The position numbers and the translations under genes were made by a program. Source: Pestalotiopsis fici W106-1 (lineage: Eukaryota; Ascomycota; Sordariomycetes; Amphisphaeriales; Sporocadaceae). From it: a DNA stretch of 64,000 nucleotides. The stretch covers positions 1,086,643-1,150,642 of the forward strand of contig NW_006917102.1 in the NCBI RefSeq assembly GCF_000516985.1. Reading direction: 5' to 3'. This document shows, in pieces, positions 11,918 through 22,914 of the stretch (within the stretch, counting starts at the first letter, position 1; every line of letters starts with the position of its first letter). Below the pieces are notes generated by a model, which was given only the letters and a program-made list of their open reading frames with translations, was not told where the DNA came from and searched no databases.

Positions 11918-12858
11918 ATCAACTAGAATTTAGATACATATACACAAATCCAACAATTTCATATATCGCCTGCTACTTATTCGTGGTTTCATTCTCTAAT
12001 TCTTTTTCTTGATTGTGGTAATAAATGTTTGTATGTATAACTTGGTTTGTTCTTTGTTTTGTTTTCCTGTTTGTTTTCCTGTCTGTTTTCCTGTCTGTTT
12101 TCCTGTCTGTTTTCCTGTCTGTTTTCCTGTCTGTTTTCCTGTCTGTTTTCCTGTCTGTTTTCCTGTCTGTTTTCCTGTCTGTTTTCCTGTCTGTTTTCCT
12201 GTCTGTTTTCCTGTCTGTTAGCTTGTTTCATCTTCTATAAGAGGAGGAAGAATTTCAGATCAAGGACGGAGAACTTTACCTCCTTTTTTTTTTTAACCAT
12301 CTCATGTCTACACATGAGCAAGTCCCTTCTGTATACTTGCCCTCACCCTCATCATGGTCATCCGCTCGACTGGAAGTCGGCCCCAAAACCGAACGCAGCT
12401 TATCCGACCTGCGTAGATCTTGCTTTTCTTTATTTCTTTGAAGCAACCTCCTCTTCACTGATAATGATGAGAAATGATGTATACCTTGATTCCGTAGACG
12501 AGGAGTCTTCCGACCGTGACAGCGGTCCTGACGATTACGTCAACCTATAGCTAGTTGAAGACTTGGCAGCAGCTTCAAGCTCACGTCTACGGAAGATGTA
12601 CGACGATATTTCATCAATGGAACCCCTTTCGGAAAGAGGAGAGTTTCTCGCACGCCGGCTTGACGGCAATACGATACCGCCATTGCCTTGAACGCTTGAA
12701 ACAACCCAATCAAGCTTATAGCAATTGTACCTGGTTGGATTCCTTATGACTAGCGCCGTCCAGGATTTGGGCGAGTCCCGTATGATCCAGATTTACGAAG
12801 CCCTCCCAGTCGTGATTCCAATCCCCAACAGACGTCACAACCGTCTGTGGGAGGCATG
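11918..12858. other. Downstream region of the ABC gene, with minisatellite and interrupted ORF
   Basis: This holds the 3' end of the ABC transcript, the 12-bp minisatellite and, from about 12464, a stretch with protein-like reading frames broken by stops. One frame reads DDYVNL, TAG, then LVEDLAAASSSRLRKMYDD and on to NTIPPLP before TGA at 12689. Another frame runs NNPIKLIAIVPGWIPYD, TAG at 12751, then continues open into the coiled-coil gene. This could be upstream exons I cannot resolve, or a decayed 5' part. Confidence 0.4.
12061..12216. repeat. 12-bp minisatellite, 13 tandem copies
   Basis: The unit GTTTTCCTGTCT is repeated 13 times head to tail. The first copy has one mismatch and the other 12 are identical. 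Degenerate flanks (GTTTGTTCTTTGTTTT before, GTTAGCTTGTTT after) suggest the array grew from a T/G/C-rich seed. One strand is almost pure pyrimidine plus G, and the unit length keeps reading frames open in all phases, which explains several spurious ORFs across it. It lies about 140 bp past the stop of the ABC transporter, probably in its 3' UTR or just beyond. Confidence 0.97.
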
Positions 12859-13471
12859 CCACCACAAACAACAGCAGATCTGGAGGCACGTCTTCATGCA
12901 TTTAGGTCCGAAGATTCTCATGCTCAGGAAGCTCTCCAGCAAGCTCAGCGACAACTAGAGGCTGCCCAAGAAGCCTACAATTCTATTCGTGAGACTCGTG
13001 AGCGTTATGAGGCAGTCTATGCAGCTGTGGTCGACAGTGAAGCTCAGCGCTCCCAGTTGGAGCAACGCATTCGTGACGCATATGCATCACTTTCGGTCTC
13101 GGGCAACCCTAGCACCTCTCTTACTCCCAGCAGCTTATCACCAGCTCCATCTGGTGGTCAACCTGAAGGACGGGTCCTCCCTCCGCACACTTCAACAACC
13201 ACTCAATCCCATAGCCAACTCGAGGCCAGTTGCACCCGCACTCACGACAAGACCGCTCTGGATAGCGACCCGAGCATCGTGCAAGGGCTGAGAGGCGTGA
13301 CAGACTCAGTCTTAGATTGGCAATGGAGGCGCGTGAAGGAGAGAGAAGAGAGTAAGCTATATACATGACTTGGTGGATGGTCTCTGAGCAATAATCTGAA
13401 TAGGAGAACTCGTGGATTGGCATGATAGTTGCAATCGAGGCATGGCCAGGTGCATTAGTTGTATGATTTGA
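12859..13471 (+). CDS. Coiled-coil protein of unknown function, 5' end uncertain
   Basis: I do not recognise the family. From the ATG at 12859 two exons (12859-13351 and 13404-13471) give 186 aa. The intron has donor GTAAGC and acceptor GAATAG, and splicing extends EREE into RELVDWHDSCNRGMARC before TGA. Residues about 8-75 are rich in Glu, Gln, Ala and Arg with heptad-like spacing (EALQQAQRQLEAAQEAY, then SQLEQRIRDAYASL), a likely coiled coil. A Ser/Pro/Thr-rich segment follows. The frame is open upstream back to a TAG at 12751 (RRPGFGRVPYDPDL and onwards), which suggests the true protein starts earlier through an exon ending near a TAG acceptor at 12753, or that the 5' part is broken. Without homologues the start remains unsettled. 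Confidence 0.5.
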
Positions 13472-13977
13472 AGAACGGGGGAGGAGGACTTCCTTAATAC
13501 ATCCATCTTTACAACACTACATTGACCCCATAGGGCACCATATCAACTTGTAAGACTTTGCTAAGGTAAGGGGCGAATATAAGACAAGTTTTTCTCTTCT
13601 TTTCTTCTTTTCTTTTTTCTCTTTCTTTTTTCTTCTTTCTTTTTCTCTTTCTTTTTTCTCTTTCTTTTTTCTCCTTTTATTTTTTTCTCTTTTTCTCTTT
13701 TCTATTTTTTTTCCTATTTTTTTTGCTCTTTATTTTTCACGGGAGCTCGATGCTTCTCGAGACACTTTTTAGCTACCGTACCATTATTCCTCCATTATGA
13801 GTTTCATCACGCCATCTTTAATGGACAAATACTTTATATGGGCATGTTGCTGCTTCATGGCATCGCAATGCTTGATAGAGACTGGCAAGTGTAGTAGATT
13901 TTCGTGCTTAGGACTGTCTGTCAACGCTTGGTCGCATACATGTATCGCTTAGGATCGATAAGGAAGTCTAGGCCTAT
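13472..13977. other. Intergenic region between convergent genes
   Basis: This lies between the coiled-coil gene and the 3' end of the Rad4 homologue, which are transcribed towards each other. It is dominated by the polypyrimidine tract listed separately; otherwise I see nothing coding. Confidence 0.5.
13589..13738. repeat. Polypyrimidine tract
   Basis: About 150 nt of nearly pure T and C on the plus strand. The first 90 nt (13589-13678) are free of purines; after that single A or G bases interrupt. It sits between two convergent transcription units. Such mirror-like CT tracts can adopt triplex structures and are prone to length change; a role here is inference. Confidence 0.9.
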
Positions 13978-16531
13978 CTAGAAACCGCCTGGCCCATAAT
14001 CTGCGTCCTCGTCAATGACAAAACCGCCGGCGAGCACCTCGTCACCGCTGCTCAGCTCCCCAACTTCGTCATCAACATCTGGAGAGACAACTTCTTGGGG
14101 TTGCTCAATTGCGGCCTCCCGTTCTCGCTCGTCGTCCTCGTCCACATTCGCCCAGATCCTCTGGCGGATTCTTAGATTCATCATCAACTTCTTCCACATC
14201 CTCAGCACCTCGCGGGTTCTGCGCTCGCGCTCAAACTCAGCCTCCTGATCTTGCAATCCCTCAATGACGGCCCTCACTGCCTCTTCATGCTCGGCAGCGA
14301 TGACCGCGCCATGCAAGACCGCAGTTCCTTTGCGTCCTTTGAACTGGAAACCCGTCAGGGCAGGAGCATAATCAATACCCAAGGTAAAGGCTGCTTGCGC
14401 TCCAAATTCATGTGCTACATAAGCGCCACCTTCTGGTATCATGGTAGGCACATAAACGTCGAGATTGCCAAATCTGTTCTTTGGTATAACTCCGTCCACT
14501 ATGGGAGGCGGCTTGAACAGGACTGTCTGTTCCTCAGTGAAAATGGGTGTTCCTGCAGCATCTTCTTCATTTTCTTCGCCCTCTTCGTCACTGCCAAAGA
14601 GTCCAGTTCCCCTTTTCGCTCGTTTTGGGAGAAACTTGACAGGAATCTCATTTGGAAGGACTTCACGGCCCATCCGATACCACTTTTCCTTTGTCCGGGC
14701 AACTCGAACATCTTTTCTGCGATATATACGTTCCAAGGGGCCTTTACTACCGGCACCGATTGTTCCAGCCGTATTTGCGCCAGGTATTAATACTTCGTGT
14801 CGCCGTAGGTGCCGCTGCAGAGCATAGATGGGGTGATCCTTAAAGTCTGCTACGTTTCGAGGCATTGGTTCCCTAGATTCTGTCGCGTTCAATTCATTGT
14901 TCTCGATCTGGTCCAAGTCCGTCTCGAATCCACGCTTGTACGCTTTCAGCGCCTTCTTCCACCATCTTTCGCCATTAGCTGCGACGCTTTCGATGCGCAT
15001 TTTCCTAGTCTTGGCATTATATGCCTTTGCATAGCGCCTCGTGACGTCCTTTGCTGTGCCATCTGCTTCGAATCCGACGACATAAGTCATGCAATTGTCG
15101 CGTTCGCTCGCTGGCGGCTCGAGCACCTTGGGTTTCCAGAATGAGACGGTCACAAGAGGGTCTACAGGTTGCCATTTCTGATGGCCAACATCAAGCACCT
15201 CTACCCAATACACCGGGAAAGGGCACTCCCTGATCTTCTTTGGGGGCCCGGACGACGGAACCGGAGCAATAGGTGCAGTTACTGGAGGCATGTTGAATGC
15301 AGTGGCGTTAGGATGGCCGATCCGCCGGCGGATGGCGGATGCTGCAGGGGACGCTGCCTTTACACCTGGGCTATCAAAGCTAGTATCATATTTGGGACGC
15401 TTTGCATACTGTTCTTCAAGAGATAATCTCTGCTTCTTCGGTGGCTTGCTCATGGTAGGGCCACCAGAAGCAAAAGACAGCGGTTGCAGTGAGCAGACAA
15501 GACGGGCTTCGACGCCAGCGCTCCGCAGTAGCGCGCAGTATAATTGCGCACCAACATCCCTTGACCCCTTGAGGGAAGCTGCAGCTTCGCGAAAGTCGGA
15601 CCTCTCCATCGGGGTTTCAACATCGTCTGGTAATCGATACTAGGAGTAGAATTAGATTTGTATACGGGAAAACAAAGTAAGAGCCGCGCATTACCTCCTT
15701 CAGATGCTCTTCCTTATCAGCCCACAAAGCACGCCGTAAGCCTCTTTCAGTTACTTCATACTTTGTCCTGAATATTGTCTCTAGCTTCTCCAGACCAGTC
15801 TTGAGAGAATTGGTCTGTCCAAACTGTGTGAGATCAGGCCCTGGGGTCAAGTATTTTCTGAGATCCTTGTTCAACATGGACCGGCGGAGGGTGCGCTGGA
15901 CTTCGGAATCGTTACACCAGCGATTTCTCTGCGCTACATGTGATAACAGACACAAGAGATGTGTCTTGTGTATGTCAATGCGACGTTCCTTTTCTGACCT
16001 GTTGATCGGCTTTCTCCTATTCACGGCTCTTTTGGCGGCTTCGCTAGCCTCGGCTCGTTTCGAAAGGTCTAATTGTATTTCCTGTGGCTTTTCTTCTTTG
16101 GTTTCTGTGCCAAGGTTCAGCTCCGGGAAGGAGAAATCTATATCCTCGAATTGGAGCTGCTCTTCATCGTCATCCTCCTCTCCTTCGTCCTCTTCCTCGT
16201 CCGAGTCTCGATAGATTGTTTGCATTTTTGGCGCGGGAATCCCCACATCTTCAAATTGGACGTCTTCATCTTCATCGTCGTCCTCGAGCTCAGCCGTGGT
16301 TGGTGGTTGCTGGACCGTGGTCTTGGGCTTCGTGGGTGTGCGAGCAGGAGCGGTTCTTTCGCCGGGGCGACGACGCTTTCGTGGTGGTTCTGCAGTTTCG
16401 GTGCTGGCAGTAGCTTGCACATCTACATTTTCAAGCATTTCCCGATATATGTCTGCCGGAGCATTGCGAGAAGTCGATGCGCGCGTCGTCCGCCTCGGAG
16501 CGCTGGCTATCGGCCGCTTCTTACCCGCCAT
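13978..16531 (-). CDS. RAD4: Rad4/XPC-family nucleotide excision repair protein
   Basis: Two exons, 16531-15695 and 15639-13978, give 832 aa. The 55-nt intron runs from GTAATG to CTCCTAG, and splicing joins EEHLKE to YRLPDDVETPMERSDF. The N-terminal about 180 residues are disordered, with basic (PPRKRRRPGER) and very acidic blocks. The transglutaminase-like core begins about residue 185 (HKTHLLCLLSHVAQRNRWCND) and continues through AQLYCALLRSAGVEARLVCS and YWVEVLD (about 422). The beta-hairpin domains follow: BHD1 about 539 (DFKDHPIYALQRHLRRHEVL), BHD2 with RKDVRVARTKEKWYRMGREV, and BHD3 about 669 (NRFGNLDVYVPTMIPEGGAYV). Such proteins bind helix-distorting damage with Rad23 and start global-genome repair in the nucleus. 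The C-terminus ends with an acidic tail. The call is very secure. Confidence 0.95.
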
Positions 16532-17394
16532 GGTGCTGTGATGTCATACACTCAACCAGAGCATGAATATCGTGACAAGATGCTGCCAATTTGTGCAAAT
16601 TGCGAATCGCCGTAACGCATATATTTTGGTCACATTCTTGAGAATTTGTGCCCAGTCATTTCTCCGCTGACGAGAAGTTGATGGAATTCACGGCGCCCAA
16701 GATATGGTAGGCAGTAAGTTCACAGCTGGGTAATAGTGGGTGCAAGCTTTGGACGCGCTAGAGCTAGAGGTCGGCAGGCTCAATGTAGGTACGCTGCTAG
16801 GCAAGAATTACCAGCGCCGCGAAGAGGGGTAGACACGCCGTTGAATGTTGGTAATACCTACAGATTAGTAGAACTGCCGCGTCTTCACGTGACCATCTTT
16901 AATTGCCCGATTCCAACACTTGAGTTGCTCGTCATACAACGCCATTATGTACTCCATTAGACGATTTGGTAGCTTTTGAAGCTCGAATTGGTTATGAGAA
17001 TATGCTGCTCTTCTTTCAGTCCTATCATGACAATTTTCGGCATGACTCTTGGTAAAATGATGAGCAATACGATTCTTCTGTTGAAATGGCAATGATGAAG
17101 AACAAGATTTGTGCGCTTTCTTTTTGGTATGACGAGGACTTGGTAATTATCAAGTTCATCTATAAGAAATAGCCGCGAAATATGTAGACCTTCATGATTG
17201 CTATCATTGCTATGGCCACGAGAATCTACTGCCGATCCCGCGGTGTGACTGATTAGCTTCATGCAAAGTAAACTCTCGAACCCACACCAAAATTTGTACT
17301 AAAGCTCCCGCATCACAATTATTCTTTGGCATCAACACCCGGCAATTGCATCCCACTCAATCCACTTTTGCATAAACGCCTGCCAATATTAAAA
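16532..17394. other. Shared divergent promoter region
   Basis: This separates the divergently transcribed Rad4 homologue and dihydroorotase genes. Only short ORFs are present and no RNA gene is recognisable. It should hold the promoters and leaders of both. Confidence 0.5.
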
Positions 17395-18595
17395 ATGAAG
17401 GACTCATACACCTTGCCCGCGGCGGCAGATTTCCATGTACACTTGCGTGATGGAGCCATGGCCGAGGCCGTGACGCCCACCATCCGCCAAGGAGGTGTCG
17501 ACGTAGTATACGTGATGCCCAACCTCGTACCACCAGTGACCACAGTTGCTGCTGCTTTGGCGTACAAGGAGCGACTCCAGAAGATTGACTCCAGCATCAC
17601 CTACATGATGACTCTCTACTTGCACGAGAGCATCACGCCCGATGTTGTCCGTGAGGCCAAAAAAGCCGGCATTGCGGGCATTAAAGTAAGAGGGTTCTTC
17701 CTACATGGTCTATAATTTTCCATGGAACGACATGGCTAATGGCTTCACTTAGTCTTACCCGGCAGGAGTCACCACCAACTCCTCGTCTGGTGTCATTTCA
17801 TACGAGCCCTTCTTCCCCGTCTTCAAGGCAATGGAAGAAGAGGGCCTGGTGCTGAATCTTCACGGCGAGGTGCCCAGTGACCGCAAGGACATTACCGTCA
17901 TGAACGCCGAGGCAAGCTTCCTGCCCACATTGCAGGACCTGCACCGACGCTTCCCAAAACTCAGAATCGTCCTAGGTGCGTACTATATTACCATTTTCCC
18001 AACGCTGCCTCATGGGTCAGCCACATGACGGCTATCCCCACTAACCAATGACACAGAGCACTGCACGACGGCAGATGCCGTCAAGGCTGTTCGTTCATGC
18101 GGCGACACCGTCGTGGGCACCATTACGGCCCACCATCTGTCCCTGCTCGTCGATGACTGGGCAGGCAACGCCTTTTGCTTCTGCAAGCCCGTCGCCAAGA
18201 CCCCTGCCGACCGCAGAGGCCTTTTGGAGGCAGCCGTAAACAGCAACGGCAGATTCTTCCTGGGCACTGACTCGGCGCCGCACGACGTTGCAGCCAAGAA
18301 GAACGGCAAAGCTGCCGCTGGTGTCTTTACCCAGCCGTACGCGGTCCAGTACGTCATGAACGCCCTCGAGGACGCCGTGGAAAGGGGCGACATCAAGGAC
18401 GAGCAGGTGACGGAAGAGTTCCTCACCGGCTTCCTTGGAGAATGGGGTCGCAAGTTCTACGGCATTGAGCAGAGCAGCAAGAAGATTGTGGTGAAAAAGG
18501 GAGACGAGGTCATTACATCATCGATCAAGGGAGCGGGCGTTGAGGTCGTACCGTTCCGCTCAGGGGAAGCTACATGGAGCGTGGAATGGCAGTAA
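17395..18595 (+). CDS. URA4: Dihydroorotase
   Basis: Catalyses the ring closure of N-carbamoyl-aspartate to dihydroorotate in de novo pyrimidine synthesis. Three exons (17395-17685, 17753-17975, 18057-18595) encode 350 aa, normal for the single-function type II enzyme. Zinc ligands are visible: H14 and H16 in the HVHLRD motif, the carboxylated lysine K97 (GIKSYPAG), H134 (NLHGE), H173 (EHCTT), and the catalytic D243 (GTDSAPH). The first intron falls exactly after the K97 codon, and the second splits the glutamate codon before H173. I start at the ATG at 17395; the open frame upstream contains only a TTG. The enzyme is cytosolic. There is no clustering with other pyrimidine genes here. Confidence 0.96.
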
Positions 18596-21152
18596 TTACA
18601 TATGACCAGGGGTAGTTTGACTGTTGCCTGGTTGTAATGTTTGTTGATTGTAGAATGCCCACGAGGCTATCCATATAATCGACAAATGGTATATACAGCG
18701 CCTTGAACGAGGCAGTGCTCGACCCTTGCTCGTGAAACCCAAGTCTGTGAAACAACTGCTGCATCCTGGGATAACCTTAATGGTATAGCTGGACATAAGC
18801 TTCTATCACACAGTAAACCCCGTCATTTGCGCCATTGGCACAACTTAGACAACAAGGAAACAAGCTTATATCTGTCTAGGCACCAAGATAAAACCATGAC
18901 GGGACACGATAATGTAACCTGGAGCTGACGTTCTAGATTTCGATCTCTGGCCGCCTATTGTACGGCAGCAAATAAGGCCGGCTGAAATCAGACCATTTCG
19001 CGTAATTATCAGTGGCTGAGCATCCTTTCTGGAGATAGCAATTCATTTGGTCAGACTCGGCCAAACCCCATTGAGTTTATCTCAGTATGGGTAATTGGCA
19101 GGATGATCTGCCCTTGGATCTGCAAGAGCAATGTGCCAAACAGCAAACACGCATTTGTCAGTTCGGGTATGTGCCCGTCCCAGTCACGGCCATGCAGTGA
19201 GACGGGGATCTGAAAGCGCAGGTCCGGCGCTGGTCAAAGCAAGCCTTACCTACCGGCCCGGGGTTGATTGCTTGCACACCGGTACCCGATAATAACTGTT
19301 TTTCTGGGAATCAAGAGGCGGGGCGCTAAGAAGCTTTGGTGTTGATAGCCTAGCGTTGCGCTCAACAGAAAACAAAAAGAGCCGGACTCGATTCCAGTCG
19401 ACGGCGTCGAATAACTCCAGATGAATCGAACTTGAACTAAAAACGCTCCCAAGATCAAATCTCGATATCCCTCAAGTTCTCAAACCTCAGTCATGATTAC
19501 TCACAGCGTCACAGCTCGGTTCGGAGTTACCTTGCGGGCAGCCCCGTCACGGACGCTTGGTCAAGATTGGAATCGCGGTTCACAAACAACGTTCCTGAAA
19601 TCGGCCTTGGGAGTTCCATAGCACCCTTGATTCGATGGGGCAACGTCAATCAAGTTTTGATCTGATAAGTTTTCACATACTGTGTACAAGCCAAAGGGTT
19701 TGCGAATGTATAGTGGGGTTCAATAATGTCTTTATGGCGCGATAAGCCAAAAACCGGCCAGGGGTTTGAGAGATTAGTAGCCAGATTGTGGGAGCCTTGG
19801 CGGGTTAGAATCGCAGAGGAACTTCAAAGTCATGAAAGTTGCAGCCTTCACGGGCAAACCCAGGCCGGATGCGCAACCCCCCAATTCTCGCTGCGCATAC
19901 TCCCCGATCCTTTGTACATGCCGTGCTTACACAAATACCATGCCCGGACTTTTCTGTATACCAAGGTAACATGGAGGGCAGATAGCAGGATTGAGGGGTA
20001 CAAGTATTCGGTCTGGCAAACCAGCCAGTCTGGATGAAGAACCAGGCGCCGTTTTCCCTCTCTTTTCCAATGGTCCTTTGAGAACCAATGCCCGCCAGTC
20101 AAGAAGTTTACCCGCCAGTTTGAGATCCACTACTGGGTACCCAAGGAAGAGCCCGGCTCAGCGTCTAGGTACCTTGGGTACTGACGGGGGCCCTGTGTAA
20201 ATGTACGCACGGTGGTGTTGGCAAAAGCTCCTCTGCTACATTGCCTACACACCACAGACTATCATGGTAATCCATGGGAGATCAGTCCACGACCGAGGGA
20301 CGGATCTATTTACATAATAATACCGATCTATGTATGAGAAGAGTGGAAGGCCGTGGTAGGTTGCTGAGGTGTTGTCCCTCCTAGGCGAGAATCCCCTTTC
20401 CCCCTCCATAGGTGGAATATATAATATAGTACTCTGGGACTGCACTTCTGTTCAAAAAGCCTCTTTTCTCCTCCTCTGTCGACATACTCGTGGCCCTTTT
20501 TTTTTTCTTTCGAAAATTCAAAGAAATTTCTTCCGGAGACAAGGCAAACACTCTCCTTTATCAGCACATGTAAGTGTCAGCTTATTCTTCGGATTGATTC
20601 TTGCGTCTCCTGTGTGATCGGAGTGCCCTCGGTAGTACACCCCGTCCTCAGCATGCATGAGGGAACAAGACAAGATCAGCAAGTCCAGCAGGCCCAGCAG
20701 GCCCAGCAAGCAAGATCCCAAGCACAAACAAGCCCCTCCTCCATCCGTATTATCTCATCCCCACCAAATATGCCAGCTCAAGAGGAACCGTTGTTGGTCG
20801 TCTTGCAGCCGCTTTGTGGTCGGTCACCGGGGTCGGGAAACTCCAGCGTCCATCCCTCTCAACTCGGAGACCGCCAGAAAACGGCCGCCACCAAACCAAG
20901 AGGCTCCTCCTGCAAGCAGTCCAGTCCCAAGTCTCCTCCGAGTCTGTCTGCATCGGGATTGGATTAATTGGCGGTGAAAGTGGTTCAAATAACCTGCTTG
21001 ACCCTCTCTTTGCGAACCCTGTCACTAACATAACTCCGGTCCCCCTTTAGACTCGACTTCTTTAAATTTTTGACTTTCCCACGCATCCTCGACCCTTCTC
21101 AAACACTCTACGCTTTCGTCGAAGGAAGAAAAAGAAAAAGAAGTCAGAAACC
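18596..21152. other. Intergenic region and long HMG-CoA synthase leader
   Basis: About 2.5 kb without a convincing gene. A TATA-like stretch, ATATATAATATAG, lies at 20417-20429. A Gln/Ala-rich ORF from the ATG at 20653 to 20967 may be a chance or leader ORF. The last 100 bases before the HMG-CoA synthase start are CT-rich and then AAG-rich, a typical fungal core promoter and leader. Confidence 0.45.
20417..20429 (+). promoter_or_regulatory. TATA-like element
   Basis: An AT-only run, ATATATAATATAG, in otherwise mixed sequence about 725 bp upstream of the HMG-CoA synthase ATG. It would imply a long leader if used by that gene. This is pattern recognition only. Confidence 0.25.
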
Positions 21153-22914
21153 ATGGCCGCCCGCCCCCAGAACATCGGCATCAAGGCCATTGAACTCTAT
21201 ACTCCTAGCCAGGTGAGTGACCATTTCCCCCCCGCCGCCGCCGCCGCCAACTCTGCGTGTTTTGTGCAATTCACGCGCGCGTCGTGTCTCTGGGGCACAA
21301 GGACCCCTTTTTTGGGCAATCCTGTTCCTGCGACCTGCTTTTCCTCCCAACGCCGCCCCTCATTCTCCGAAAATCGCAACTGGACCCTGAAAATTAACAT
21401 TGCGGTGCCCCGCCATCTAGTATATTGAGCAGACTGAGCTCGAGAAGCACGACAATGTCGGTACCGGCAAGTACACAATTGGTCTCGGCCAAACCAAGAT
21501 GACCTTCTGTGATGACAGAGAGGGTACGTAATAATTCCTCTCCTAGATCCCTCTGCCCAACTGCAGCGGCAGCTCGCTTCTCAATGCGCGGCCCCTCGAC
21601 TGACACAATTGCATAATCACAGATATCTACTCGTTTGCCTTGACCGCTGTGTCCCAGCTGATCAAGAAATACAACATCGATGTCAACAACATTGGTCGTC
21701 TCGAGGTCGGTACCGAGACCATTCTCGACAAGTCCAAGTCGGTCAAGTCCGTCTTGATGCAGCTCTTTGGCGAGAACACAAACATTGAGGGTGTCGATAC
21801 TATCAACGCCTGCTACGGTGGTACAAATGCCATGTTCAACACCATCAACTGGGTCGAGTCGTCGGGCTGGGACGGCAGAGATGCCATTGTTGTGGCTGGC
21901 GACATTGCCCTCTACGCCAAGGGCAACGCCAGACCCACTGGTGGTGCTGGCTGCGTTGCCATGCTCATCGGACCCAACGCCCCGCTCGTCGTCGAGCCCG
22001 GTCTGCGTGGAACTTATATGGAGCACGTCTACGACTTCTACAAGCCCGACCTGACCAGCGAGTACCCCTACGTCGACGGTCACTACTCGCTCACCTGCTA
22101 CACCAGGGCTCTCGATGCCGCCTACCGGGCCTACAACAACCGTGAGGCCGTCCTGGCCAAGGCTGCCAACGGTCACGCCAACGGCAACGGTGCCGCCACC
22201 GAGTCCAGCAAGACCCCTCTTGACCGTTTCGACTACATGGCTTTCCACTCCCCTACCTGCAAGGTCGTCCAGAAGTCGTACGCTCGTCTTTTGTACCACG
22301 ACTACCTCGCTGACCCCGAGAACGCTGTTTTCGCCGAGGTCCCCGCCGAGGTTCGCGACATGCCCTACGACAAGTCTTTGACCGACAAGGTCGTCGAGAA
22401 GGCCTTCATGACCTTGACCAAGAAGCGCTTCGCCGAGCGTGTGCAGCCTGCCATCCAGGTCTCCACCAACGTCGGCAACATGTACTGTGCCAGTGTCTGG
22501 GGTGGTCTTTCTTCCCTGGTTTCCCACGTCGACAGCGCAAACCTTCAGGGCAAGCGCATCGGTCTCTTCAGCTACGGCTCCGGTTTGGCAGCATCCTTCT
22601 TGTCGCTGCGCGTCAACGGCAGCACCGAGGAGATTGCCAAGGCTCTGGACATCCCTAACAAGCTGGCTGCCCGCCGTGCCCTCAGCCCCGAGACCTACGA
22701 GGCTGTAAGTTGCAAAGACACCAACCTGCTATTTATGTATATCCTGGCTCCTTTTACTGATACTTGACGAATCTAGTTCTGCGAACTCCGCCACAAGGCT
22801 CACCTCCAGAAGGACTTTGTCCCCAAGGGTGACGTTTCGACCATTCTTCCTGGCACCTACTACCTCGAGAAGGTCGACGACATGTTCAAGCGATTCTACG
22901 CCATCAAGCAATAG
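21153..22914 (+). CDS. ERG13: Hydroxymethylglutaryl-CoA synthase
   Basis: Condenses acetyl-CoA with acetoacetyl-CoA to HMG-CoA, the step before HMG-CoA reductase in the mevalonate and ergosterol pathway. Four exons (21153-21212, 21421-21523, 21623-22704, 22777-22914) give 460 aa. The second exon must start after CTAG at 21420, because this yields [13 protein letters not shown], the family's expected continuation, rather than at the nearer CAG. The nucleophile Cys118 sits in NACYGGTNA; further hallmarks are [18 protein letters not shown], the FHSPTCK histidine segment and [10 protein letters not shown]. The C-terminal exon ends FYAIKQ. It has no membrane segment and is probably cytosolic. Codon use is strongly C-biased, in line with high expression, and produces a long meaningless antisense ORF. 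Sterol regulation is expected from the pathway but I see no certain element. Confidence 0.97.

Noticed and set aside
12061..12216. CRISPR-like array
   Set aside because: The repeats are contiguous 12-mers without spacers and the genome is eukaryotic.
20653..20967. Gln/Ala-rich ORF in the HMG-CoA synthase leader
   Set aside because: Its composition comes from CAGGCCCAG-type repeats; a real upstream ORF cannot be distinguished from chance.
21394..22527. 377-codon ORF antisense to HMG-CoA synthase
   Set aside because: It is a shadow created by strong C-ending codon bias of the sense gene; the sequence is Gly/Val/Leu-rich without motif.
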